Assembly: GCA_033297075.1 (NCBI GenBank) | Contig: MU858045.1 | Coordinates: 62,001 to 126,000 of the forward strand | Source of the DNA: Rhypophila decipiens | Lineage: Eukaryota; Ascomycota; Sordariomycetes; Sordariales; Naviculisporaceae | Direction: 5' to 3' | DNA: 64,000 nucleotides | In this document: positions 1 to 11,082 of the stretch, piece after piece | Position numbering within the stretch: the first letter of the stretch is position 1 | Layout of the letters: each line of letters begins with the position of its first letter | Translations under genes and position numbers: made by a program | The notes under the pieces: model-generated | Told to the model about the DNA's origin: nothing | The model's input: the letters and a program-made list of their open reading frames with translations, nothing else | The model's database searches: none

Positions 1-663
1 CAGCAACTCTTGCCGCAGTTTCAACTGGATCGAGAGAACAAAACAAAACGTCTCCTCTTTCCCATTACACAGAATGCAATATCGCCCAGGCAGCCAGACA
101 TGTGCATATTCTTGCGGGTTTGGTGTCTCCTTGTCCTATACGGCTGGTGGTCCCCGGAATGCCTTCATGTTGTCCCACAAGCAGCTGAACACCACCCTTG
201 CATGTGCTTCTTAAATATCTTTGCGTGTCCGATAACAGCAAGAATTGAGAACCTCGCTCGTTTCGTGGCTTTGATACCGCTCTCCTCCTTTCACTCTCTT
301 TTCCGGTTTGCTGGCGAATCCCCGATATTATAGTAATGATTGCTGGATTAGATAAAATATGCTGCTAATGAATGGACCTGTCGGGCCAGTCCCATTACGC
401 GAGTATTTGGCCAACCAGCTTGAATCGTTTGCCGGACTAGTTTCATTCAGTATATAATTAATGAAGGAGCTGTCGTTGCTATCCATCGTTCGTCTCTCCG
501 CGACCCGAAATGATCTCGGCGAGGCGGCCATCATCGCTGGCGGCCTATCAGTAGTGACTACCCAGACACGAATACATGCAAAGTGGCTTTGCATGTATTG
601 TTATCGTCGATTCAGCTGTAGTTAATCATTATGTATCAAGAAGAATGCAATATCCAAATGACT
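1..663. other. 3' flank of WC-2, no gene seen
   Basis: I see no convincing gene here; the open frames are short and lack family resemblance. The stretch should contain the 3' UTR and polyadenylation region of the minus-strand WC-2 gene. The one clear structure is a perfect 13-bp inverted repeat at 571-599, listed separately. Confidence 0.6.
571..599 (-). other. perfect 13-bp hairpin in WC-2 3' UTR region
   Basis: AATACATGCAAAG (571-583), a 3-nt TGG loop, then its exact reverse complement CTTTGCATGTATT (587-599). It starts 65 nt past the WC-2 stop codon, so it probably lies in that gene's 3' UTR and would fold in the transcript. A bacterial-type terminator role is not expected in a fungus. 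It may be an RNA stability or processing element, a small-RNA precursor, or a DNA cruciform. Confidence 0.6.
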
Positions 664-2323
664 TCATCCGAGGTTGTCGACCATTTGTGGCTGTCCGTCT
701 GCCATCCCCATGCCGCCGCCTGAATTCGGATTGCTTTTCTTCTTTTCCTTTTTTGCCCAGCGGAGACCACAGGCATTGCAAAGTGTCTTGGGCCCCTTGG
801 GTCCCTTTCGCCATTCGGGGGAATCCAAAGTGCCTGAGAGCAGCAACATTAGCCAAGTAACGTCTCTCAAATGGGCGCATCCAATACTTACCGCAATCAG
901 TGCAGACATATTCTTCAGCCATCTTGACCTTCTTCTTCTTCTCGCCAGTGCGGGGGTCTCTGTCCATTGGAATGGCAATGCCCGCGTCACCCTTAATTAA
1001 CGTGGGGCTGCCGCTCCCTGTTGTGAGTCCCCTGCTTCTTTCGCCCTCCAAGTACCGGAGACCGGTGAGCATCTCGATCGTGTCTGCTTGGGTAGCACCT
1101 TCGTAGCGTGCCATTTTCTCCCTTATCGAGTCTGGTCGGCTTCCAGCAATTCCCTCCAGGTTCTCTCGTGTCAGGGCCGTGTTGAGGGACGGAGGCCGGT
1201 CAGGCGGAGGCATGGAGGGATCCTGAAGGCTCAGTGGGCCGTAGGGGGTTGGCGTGCCTCCCGTTTGAGTGGCATCCTCGGACACAGTGATATCGGATCG
1301 ACCCTCCTGGCTCTGGCGCCACGTTCTTTGGGATTCATCAAGGTCCTCTGCCTCTTCTTTTCGGAGTTCAGCGATCCTCCGCCTCAAGCGCTCATTCTCA
1401 ATCTTGTGCTCCAAAAAGGAATCCAACAAGCTGGAATTCTTAGTTGGATACTGCCGGGCCATCATAAAAACCGCCTGGCAGAAAGGAGACTGATTCTGAG
1501 GGTTTGGTGCAAAACGAGCAGCGGCGATATGGGCGTGGCCCACTGTTTCGAAAACGATGTACTCTCCGTCTGTTTTCCGGAATCTGTAAAATACACGTAA
1601 CGGTGCGGCGGATGCTATGCATTCGTGGAACTCGGTGGTGAACAAACCCACGTCATCCGGATGGAGATATTTGGTTAGAAACTGTTCGCGAACCTCGTCT
1701 GGCTTGTGGCCGGTGAGCTTTTCGAGACTCGACGAGACATGCTTGATCTTGCCGTCAGCGTCCAAGATATGTAACAAATCCTTCAATTCCTCAACTACCC
1801 TGGCGGGCCAGTTTCGTCTTTTTGTAAAATCAGATAAATTGTTGCTAGTCGCCGAAGAGCCCGAAGGACCGACAGCGGCAACCGGCATATGGCCAGGGCC
1901 GGCCATGCTAACGACGGTGTCGGAGGGGGAGAAGGTCTGATCGGGGCCGGAAGGGTGATTAGGGGTGTTCATGAAGGACTGTGTCATTGCATCGTTTGGA
2001 TCCATATTCATGGACATGGTGTCATACCCAGAGAACATGGAGCCGTCCATCAGCGACATGATGTCCTGCTGATCAGCGCTCATCTGCAAGGCCAAGCGGC
2101 CAGGGTGTCAGCGATGCTTGGCCAGCGAGGATGTGGTGATTATGAAATGCAAAACCGAAAGAAAAAAAAAAGAGATAAAAATATTAAGCTGCTGGTAAAA
2201 GCCGAAATGATTTCAAAAACAAGAAAGAGGTTCGCGGACCTGAGGCGTAGAGATGCCGGAACCGACTCCAAGATTGCCAAAACCAAAGAGGTTGGCACCT
2301 GGCGGAGGCGGTCCGTGAGACAT
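664..2323 (-). CDS. White Collar-2, PAS/GATA zinc-finger transcription factor
   Basis: WC-2 partners WC-1 in the white collar complex, the fungal blue-light photoreceptor and circadian transcription activator in the nucleus. The model has three exons, 2323-2240, 2083-892 and 833-664, giving 481 aa. Exon 1 encodes [17 protein letters not shown], very like the start of the Neurospora protein, and this decided the start. A PAS domain lies at about residues 130-240 ([24 protein letters not shown]). A basic/coiled stretch ([18 protein letters not shown]) follows at about 255-275. A GATA finger C-X2-C-X18-C-X2-C lies at about 422-446, split by the last intron (GTAAGT...CTCAG). A basic KKEKKK tail follows. 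The first intron has a weak donor, GTCCGC, and exon 2 opens with ATG, so an alternative internal start is possible. An upstream ATG near 2462 begins an out-of-frame ORF that overlaps the start and could act as a uORF. Identity is very secure. Confidence 0.95.
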
Positions 2324-4451
2324 GGTCCGGGGGAAGGCGGCGAGACGGAAAGGAGGGGGAGGGGAACGGGGGGATTGTTGTTTGCCGCCAAGATATCTGT
2401 GCTGCTGAAGACTGAAGGGCAATCTTGTAATTGCTGACTGAAGGAAGCAAACACTGCTGCATCAATTGGGGTGGAGGGGGGCAGCCAGTGTCTGCATAAA
2501 ATGGCGAAAGGAGGCGCTCGAATCAGGCCTGGTCAACGACAGCAACAGCACATTCGGCCGCGCTACGGCGGAAGAAAAAGAATAGAAAAAAGGTGATGTG
2601 TCGAAAATCCAGAAGCCGGAGCCGAGCAGATGGCGGAAGCGGGGGGCAATTGTTTTTATTATGACACAAACGAAGTCCAGAAGGACAATAAGAATTCGGG
2701 GTGGTCGCAGTGCTGGAAACGTCGTAATCGGGCCACTGTTGAACAGAGGGGCGAGATGCTGAGAGAGTCTAGGCGGGCCTATTTTGCAAAAGATGGGATT
2801 TTGTCAATTTGGGCAGTCTTTGACCATGGGAATTGCATCTGCCAGAAACTGAGGAACCCCACCTCCCCGAACTTGCACGCCGACACCATCAGAGAGGTTG
2901 AATCGGGCATATGAGTACCAAATTAGGAAGCGCAGGAGGGTTTGAAGACGGGATATATATCCATACCTATTTGATGATCTGCTGGAGCAAAGCCCAGATA
3001 TGGCCAACGTCAGTGAGATCGTGCGGCAGAAAAGTTCCAGATAAGAGACAGGAGGAGGAGAGGAAAGTGCCAGCTAATGAGTAATATATATGGGATATAA
3101 GTGAGACCCCCGACAGACGAAAGGGGGTACCGAGAGGAGTGGCTTGGATGAGACGATCTGTTGATGAGATGGAAAGAACGGATGCACCTACTTGCCCTAT
3201 CCCGACTAGTATTCTCTGACGAGCCTTGACCCGGGACGATGAGGAGAAAGAGTGGAAAAATTGAGGGCGGAGTCGGATCGCTATGGAGTATTGCATGTAC
3301 GTACTCTATCCGGTGGAATTGGACGACAAAGTACTGCGAGTACGACCGTGTGCCCAGCTATAGCCTTGGCTTTCAACCTTTTGACAGCTTCGCTACAAGT
3401 CGAGATCAATCAAGAGGGAGTGAGAAAATAGTCTTGGTTCGGGTGGCGGATGGCGGACTGGTGTAGCTGCTGGTAGAGCTGGGCTGCCAACAGGTGACCG
3501 GTAAACGGGTGCTAGAACTAGTACCTCGTTAAGTGTAGACTACCGGTCCGGTAGGGGCAGATGATAGGTAGATGACTAGATGGCAGGAGGACCAAGGCAC
3601 AGAAAGCAGGGACTTCCAGAACCAGGTTATATTGACATCATCAAGCGACACAAAAAGGGTTGTGGGCGGTGGTTGTGGAACTTGAAGTGATTTCAGATGC
3701 CCGAGACTGCCAACATTCGGAAGACAGGAGCAATTCAGGATTAAATTACTGAGCAAAAGTCGCAGAACCGTTCGTGCTTGACCTACCTTCCTTGACACAA
3801 ACCACCGCCTCCAATCAATTTATATGAACTTGCGCGGTTTGTTTCACAATGCGATTGTATTCTTGAGGCCTTCCTTGAAAGGACCCTGAAGAGCAGTTTT
3901 TGGAGACTTGTTTTTAGCTGCGAATATGGGGCTTGATAGAACGAGGAAGGCAGGCGGATTTCTAATGCTCGCCGGAGCATAGTCTCCGGGGCGTCATGAA
4001 GTGGAGTTGGCGGAGACGCTGATCCAAGGCCAGATCGAAAGCCAAGCTTCGGCTGGTCAGTCGCTACCCTGACCCGACCTCCCTGCAGCTGCCTCTGCAG
4101 CGGACCCCAGTCGAACTCCACGACCCTGAAAGCTGCACCCCAAAGCCCCCAGCCCAGATTTTGCTAGGGTGTGGCGTTGCCGGCTGCCTGATCCCGTGAG
4201 GACGTGCCTGGAGCCGCGTTGAACGACCAGCACCTGCCTGCGGGTCACTCCCACGACGCGTCTGCCGATTGAACCGCTTTTATCGGAGGTCTGACGGAGT
4301 CACGGAGCATCCGTAATCTCGTCTTCTTTGTTGCGCTTTGCAGAAGTCATCGCCAATCACACACATCGAAAGCCCTTTCGGACTTCGACGTTGCAACACA
4401 TGACTGGACGTCATCCTAACTCCTGCGGTCGTTTCCAGTAAATCAGTCGCA
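2324..4451. promoter_or_regulatory. shared divergent promoter region of WC-2 and RAD50
   Basis: About 2.1 kb between two divergent start codons. No ORF here resembles a known family. It should hold both promoters and the WC-2 leader, which is long in other fungi. I did not identify a specific light-responsive element with confidence. Confidence 0.55.
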
Positions 4452-7400
4452 ATGTCGAGGATCGAGAAACTCTCCATCATGGGAGTGCGCTCCTTTGGGC
4501 CGCGGAGCCAGGAGACCATAGCTTTCAATACGCCCCTGACCCTTATCGTCGGCTATAACGGTTCCGGCAAAACAACAATCATCGAGTGTCTCAAATATGC
4601 CACCACTGGAGAGCTTCCCCCGAACAGTAAAGGCGGTGCCTTCATTCACGATCCTAATGTACGTGTCTGGTCGACTTTCGCACCCACGCTCCATAGGTCA
4701 ATGCTAACCCGATGTAGCTCGTTGGAGAAAAAGACGTACAAGCACAGGTCAAGGTCTCTTTCCGATCAACCGTTGGCGAGTCGTTTGTCGTCACAAGGAA
4801 TGTCCAGCTTCTCGTGAAAAAGACGACTAGGTCGCAAAAAACCTTGGAAGGAAGTCTGCTACTGAGAAACAATGGAGAACGGCACGTAATTTCGACTCGG
4901 GTGATGGAGCTTGACAAGCTCGTCCCCGAGAAATTGGGCGTCTCTCCTGCCGTTTTGGACGCTGTCATCTTTTGCCATCAAGACGAGTCGCTTTGGCCTA
5001 TGAGCGAACCGGCCGCTTTGAAGAAACGATTCGACGAGATTTTCGAGGCAATGAAATACACCAAGGTGATAGACAACCTCAAACTGCTGCGGAAGAGGAA
5101 GGGCGAAGAGCTCCGAGAGCTGAAATTACAGGAGGGTCAAGACAAGGCCAATAAAGAGAGAGCCGACAAGGTCGACAAGCTCCTCCTTCAGCTTACTCGG
5201 GAGATCCAAGAATCGCGAGATAAATGCAACGAGCTCCTCCAACAGATGGACGAAGAGAGTGTCCGAATCAAAGAAAAACACGAACAAGCCAACAGCTTCT
5301 TGAAGATCGTGAACGACCTGCAGACCAAGACCGAGAAGCTGGAGTACAAAAAGGATGCCATCGATGAGTTGCGAAGCCGCATTACTGAGCTTTCCGAGTC
5401 CGACCAGGCCCTGAGAGATATCCTGGATCAATATGAGAGGAGCGAGGAGCGAGCGGTTGCCGAAAGAGACCAGAAAACCAGTCAGATACGTGATCTCCAG
5501 AAGGAGCTCAAGCGTTCTCGGGACAAACATACCGCCAAAGCCGCCGAGCAAGGAAAACACCAATCCGACAAAGACAAGTACGAGCGCCAACTGGTAACGA
5601 GGAGCCGAATGATTCAGGATGCCGCCAATAGCCATGAGATTCGTGGGTATGACGGTGCACTGGACGATCGACAAATCCAGGCCTTCTACGATCGCATACA
5701 GAAGATACTGAACGACAAGAAGCGAGAGCTTGATCGCCTGCAACGCGAAAACACTGCAGCACTCGATGATAAGACGGCGATAATAACCGAGCGTGAAAGT
5801 CAGAAGGCCTCTCGCATACGGGACCGTGCGCTGGCCAGGCAGCGTATGGGGAGTCTTGGTACGGAGATTACAAAGACTCAGGGCGAATTGACTTCACTCG
5901 ACATCGATGAGGGTACAGAGGCAATGCTTCGAACGGATCTGAAAGAACTTGAAGATGCGATCGAGATGGCCAAGTCAGATGAACAGGAGGCAAATCTGGA
6001 CCATCGCATAACCGAGTTGCAGCGTGAAATCGACACTCTCGAGCTCCAAGCCGCAAGGTTGAATCGGGAACTGGTCGATTGTACCAGATTGGCATCGGAG
6101 AGAGCGCAACTCGATCTTCGTAAGAAACAACTCACAGACCGGAAGCGAGATCTGGATATTCTGAGAAAAGCTTGGGACCAGAAGCTGTCGAACATCGTCG
6201 GCGCAGGCTGGCAACCCGAGACCCTGGAAGCCGACTTTCAGACCACCATGAAGCAACAGAACAAAGTCGTTTCCGAGCTACGTAAGAAGAAAGACACGAC
6301 TCAACAAGACCTTAAACAGCTCGAGTTCAAGCTCTCCAGTGCCCGCGATAGAAAGGCTAAGCTGTCCTTGGAGAAGGACAGCTGTGAGCGTGTTGTTGTT
6401 GACGCCATCATGAAAGCTAAGCATACCAAAAAAACGCCCTCGGTTGATGAGTTCAAATCCGCCCTCGAGGAAGGCGAGACGAGTTTGAATACCGTTGAAA
6501 CTGATCTGGCCCTTTTTGACCACCTTAACACATACTACACCGGAGCACGAGACAAGCTGGTAAAGCAAAACAAGTGCACTCTTTGCGAGAGAGATTTCAA
6601 TGGCCAGCCAGATCTCAAATCCAAATTCATGGCAAGAATCAACACTCTGCTCACTAAAGAAACCAAAAAAGAGCTCATTAAAGACCAGGCCTATTTTAGT
6701 GGCACATTGAAGGCGTTGAAGGCGGCGAACTCCAAATATGACGCGTACCAACGGCTGGCTGGCGAGATTCCAGCATTGACAGCGGACATAACGTCGCTGG
6801 GCCTTCAAAAAGACGAATTAGTCCGTCGTCTCGAGGACCAGGACCTGCTGTTCAAGGAGGCCGAGGACAAGCAGCAAGACATGGATTCGCTTAGCAAGAA
6901 TGTCATGAAGATTGCGCAAACTCACAAGGATATCATTGACTCTGAGAGACAGATTGAGCGATCTCAACAGTCAACAAGCCTCCAGGTCAGGTCTGCGGAG
7001 GAGATTAATGATGAGCAGACAACTTGTGCGGAGCAGACCAGGGTTGCTCAGGGGAAGCTAGGCAAGCTCAGCGCCGAACGACAGCGTATGCGAGACGAAG
7101 TCTCTCGGCTAGAGCTCGAAAAGATGGATCTGAAGCACAAGATCCACAACGCGGTCCAGCAGCTAGAGCGCAAGAAGCGCCTTCAGGAAACAATTCGGAA
7201 ACACAAGGACGAACAGGCCCAGTTGCGTGATGCTATCCAGGCGGCCGATAATGACTTGGAGCGTCTAGAACCAGAGATCGCAAGTGCCCGGGCGGCGCTC
7301 GACGAGGCCCGTCAGCAGTGTAGAGCGAAGGAGCAGAGTGTCGCAGAGGAGCGAGATGGGATTGCAACCACCGTCAGCGAGCTCAAGATGATAAACGGGG

Positions 7401-8452
7401 AGATCCAAGACTACCTGGATCGGGGCGGCCCATCGAATTTGGCTTCCAATCAGCGAGCCATCGCGACCCTGGAAACGACCATCACTAATCTCGAAAACGA
7501 CATACGGGAGTTGACCGTTCAGATCAATAAGATGACCAAGGAGATCGACAATAGCGACGCAAAGAAGCGCAATATTAGCGACAATTTGACCTATCGCAAA
7601 AATCTCCGTGAACGTGAAGCTCTCGAACGCGAGATCGAGGAACTGGAATCCCGCAACGCACAAGAAGACTATGACCGTCTCATCCAGGAGGCTCGCTATC
7701 TCGAGTCTCGTCGCGGTAAACTAGGTGCTGACCGCGAGCGCCTAATGGGATCCATGTCCACCAAGGACGAACAGTTTGCCCGCCTGAATGAAGAGTACGA
7801 GATTGACCTCAAGGGAGCAAAAGCCAAGTTCAAGGAGTCGCACATCAAAGTCGAAACCACAAAGGCAGCCATCGAGGATCTTGGGCGCGGCACGGCTGCC
7901 CTGGACCACGCCATTATGCAGTACCATTCGTTGAAGATGGAAGAGATCAACCGCACAATCGGTGAGCTCTGGCAGAGCACATACCAAGGAACCGACATCG
8001 ACACGATCCAGATCCGCTCAGACATCGAGTCGGGCACAACCGCCAGCGGGACCGGCAAACGCACATACAACTACCGCGTATCCATGGTCAAGGGAGACAC
8101 CGAGATGGACATGCGCGGGCGATGCAGTGCTGGTCAAAAGGTCCTCGCCAGTATCATCATTCGTCTGGCACTTGCCGAGTCATTCGGCGTCAACTGCGGC
8201 CTCATCGCTCTCGACGAGCCGACGACCAACTTGGACAGCGACAACATCAGGAGTCTGGCTGAGTCTCTCCACGCCATTATCAAGGCCAGGCAGAGTCAGA
8301 GTAACCTGCAGCTGATCGTCATCACCCATGACGAGGAGTTTTTGAAGCACATGCAGTGCAGCGACTTTTGCGACGATTTCTTTAGGGTCAAGAGGGACTC
8401 GAGGCAGAACAGTATCATTGTCAAGGAGAGTATTTCTAGAATTTCAGAGTGA
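4452..8452 (+). CDS. RAD50, MRN/MRX double-strand-break repair ATPase
   Basis: RAD50 is the SMC-like ATPase of the Mre11-Rad50-Nbs1 complex. It tethers and processes DNA ends and activates ATM/Tel1 signalling. There are two exons, 4452-4658 and 4718-8452, joined in phase 0 across a 59-nt intron (GTACGT...TGTAG), giving 1313 aa, the usual family length. Walker A is GYNGSGKTT at residues 34-42. Long coiled coils flank a zinc hook, CTLC, at 689-692. The ABC signature ([11 protein letters not shown]) is near 1205, Walker B with D-loop ([11 protein letters not shown]) near 1230, and the switch histidine (VITHDEEF) near 1270. All catalytic elements are intact. The start follows a tight AUG context (cgcaATGTCG). 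It runs head to head with WC-2 and converges on the PP4 regulatory subunit. Confidence 0.97.
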
Positions 8453-9175
8453 GCTGGTTCTTGTAAGCGATGAGCTTATTCACTGTACGGGATGGAAAAT
8501 GAAATTTGGTTTCCCTGTTTTTATGAGAGAAAGGTTTTCTTTCACCTTCATTGTCCAAAAGCTGGTCATTGATTTCCGGGTTGTCTGTCGGGGTCTGTTG
8601 GCGTTCAGGGACTGGAACGGGACCAAAAGAGGATGTTATCAGGTCAGTATCTATTTAATAGAACGTTCTCATGGTACCTTTTGTAGTCTGTAGAAAGCTT
8701 CAATGGTAGACCATCACGCATGTTGTGATATTCGATATCAAGCAAAAATTCTTAAAACGGGATATCGAAAGAAATAGGCGCCTAATTGCAGGCACCAGTC
8801 TTTTATATACAGGCCCTAGTCTTGTTGAAATAAATGCCTTGACTGGACTAGACAAGAGGCCTTGACTGGCTGGAATAAATGCCTTGAGAAAGTGAAATTG
8901 GATTGCGCCTGTATACGATAGTAGTGATGCCTGAATATTAGGCGCCAAGAAAAAAAGGAAAATTATGTTCGCTAGTCATTATAAAAACACAATACACAGC
9001 AGTGCACGCCCATCAGTCATCAGTCAATGTCAATCGACCCATTTCCAGAGTCTTCGTCGTCCAGAACTACCCCAGAATCCGAAGAACTAGAGAACCGATT
9101 GTCTTGAAATAAAGCAACCAGATTACCACCTGTAGTAAAGCCTAGTTGAGCGGGTGCCAGAAAAGGTCCCAAAGC
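8453..9175. other. convergent gap between RAD50 and PP4R2
   Basis: 3' UTRs of two convergent genes. It contains a 170-bp inverted-repeat element at 8777-8946 (separate entry). I see no gene in the remainder. Confidence 0.6.
8777..8946. mobile_element. MITE-like element with 22-bp internal repeats, copy 1
   Basis: The ends are perfect inverted repeats, GGCGCCTAAT (8777-8786) and ATTAGGCGCC (8937-8946). Imperfect inverted similarity continues inward for about 45 bp on each side, with tatacaggc-type blocks in both arms. The core holds about three copies of a 22-23 bp unit (aaataaatgccttgactggc type) at 8828-8894. It shares its ends and core unit with the larger element at 26781-27148. It has no coding capacity. 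A clear target-site duplication was not seen, so the transposon class is unknown. Confidence 0.55.
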
Positions 9176-11082
9176 CTACTCGGCGACATTTGGCTGTCCC
9201 AGAATTGCGTCACTGTGATCTACTTCAGCTGGTTCTTGGGCAGGTTCGTTAGAGCCTCTCCCCTCCTCTTCTTCAGACTTGATGTCCGTCATGGGTTCGT
9301 CCACTTTGTCCTCTTCTGTGTTGGACTTGGCTTGTTCAGGTTGCGGTTCGTCGGAGTCCATCTTCTCGCCGGACTGAGGAGCAGCCTCCTCTTCGGCCGC
9401 AGAAGAGTCGCTAGGGGCTGGCTTCGAGGTATTAGCCAAATTTTCAACGGCTGACCCATCTCCTGAATCTTTGGGTCGCTCCTCTGTATTTTCAAAACTC
9501 GACTTAGCAAGCCCCTCTTCTCCTTCGCTCTCTCTTCTTTTGGCAGGGGATTCAAGCTTGTCTGTGGCTTCGTGTTTTGGACCCTTCGGAATAGCTTCCT
9601 CCGGCGTGGACGCTTTGCGGCCCACGGCAGCTTCGACATCAATTCCTTGAACCTCAGCCGCTCCATCTGGTCCATGGGTGGACCTGCTCTGGGTAGGAAG
9701 CTGGGGACCCGTATCCTCAGGACCAATTTCTTCGGGGCCCGCGTAAGGTTTTTCATCCTCGGGACAATCACCTTCGGTCATGGTAGAATCTTGGTCGTCC
9801 TCGGTTCCAGTAGCGGAACTAGCATGGGTGGTTTCCTGTTCCTGTTGCGGACTTTTAGCTGCACTGTCGGCTCTCTGGTCCTGTCGGAATATATCGGCCC
9901 CCTGTACGAGTCCGCGGTTGGCAAGGGCTGTGTCGGAGCCCCTCGAAAGAAGACCGGCGCGAGTTATGGTTACGGTTTCAATGCTTCCCCTCCCATTAGG
10001 ACCTTCGATCGTTTCGGTGCTCTCTGTGCGAAGCTGTGGTTCTCGGTTTCGGCTCACAGCCCCAGCTTGCGGTTGCAACTGAGATGGTTGTGCTCGTTGC
10101 TGTGCATGTGTTGGGTTTATTGAAGGGGGCGAAGAGCCACCGGGGTCGCTAAGATCATCACCAGTGTTCCCGTTTGTGCTCTTTTTCAGCCATGGAATGG
10201 GGGTAAGAAGAGCGCCTCCAAGTGCTTCATCCGAGCCAATGTTGTTTGCTAGACTCGAATTGATCGTCAGACCGCTTGTGTTGGAGGTTCCGACACTGCT
10301 GCATCCACCGGACATGGAACTCATGTCCGATACAGCTGGCGGTAGCGGGTAGGTGTTGGCACCACTAGTGACATGGACGACACGATCAAGGGCGTGTAGA
10401 TAAGCGACAAGATTCCTGTAGTGTTGTTGAGGGTTGAGCAAGAGCTCCGAAAGCCGTTGAATTGTGTGCGGTGGGTAGTTGACAAATTCCACCCTTAAGG
10501 TCGAGGTTATCTCGTTGAGTAGCGCATCAATTTGAGGCGGCAGACTGCTGGGCGCCGTTCCCTCTTGTTGCACGGAAGGATTTCCCGACGCAGAGACGGC
10601 TGTCGAAGCTGCTGGGATAGCATTGGAAACTGCGATTCGAGCGGAAAATGGCGATGGGTTGGCATTTTCCTTGTTCGTCTCTTGAGATGAGGGTGTTGTA
10701 CCCGAAGAGCCAGGAGCCTCCACTGGATCAGAGGAGGTGAGCGGGGCAACCGTTCGTGGAGATGGCGCTCTGGCTGGAGGTCGCGGGGCAGGAACACGAG
10801 GGATGGGGAAACGATTGCGCGCAATCTAGTGGTGAGTGAGTTAGTCTTGATTGAATGAAGAGGGGGGGCGTTGTTGCGAGAGGGTTATCCGCCTACGTGG
10901 TCGATTCTCGAAAGGAGAGCCGGCAGAAGTTCAGGCCAAGATGCGCTGCAAGTGACACTGTGATTAGACATGGGAGGGCGGAAGGTTTTGGACAGACGCT
11001 GAGAAACTCACTAATTCATGGAGCCATCTTTGGCTGCCCTAGATAGAATATCATCCAAGGTGTCGGTCGCCATCTCGTTCAT
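9176..11082 (-). CDS. Serine/threonine protein phosphatase 4 regulatory subunit 2 (PP4R2/Psy4 family)
   Basis: PP4R2 targets the PP4 catalytic subunit. In yeast and animals the complex dephosphorylates gamma-H2A(X) and helps end the DNA-damage checkpoint. Three exons were rebuilt: 11082-11012, 10945-10897 and 10825-9176. The introns are 66 and 71 nt (GTGAGT...TTGCAG and GTAGGC...CACTAG). The product is 589 aa. The conserved N-terminal core is spread over the exons: WPELLPALLSRI at about 27-38, then IARNRFPIP. After a proline-rich insert of about 80 residues the second half of the core follows (PPQIDALLNEI, PPHTIQRLSELLL, HYRNLVAYLHALDRVVHV, to about 195). The remaining 390 residues are low-complexity and acidic, rich in S, E, P and T, as usual for this family. 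The start may be ATG at 11082 or the in-frame ATG at 11073. Confidence 0.88.

Noticed and set aside
5126..5743. 205-codon minus-strand frame
   Set aside because: It lies antisense inside the RAD50 coiled coil; the hydrophobic composition is the complement of the charged coil.
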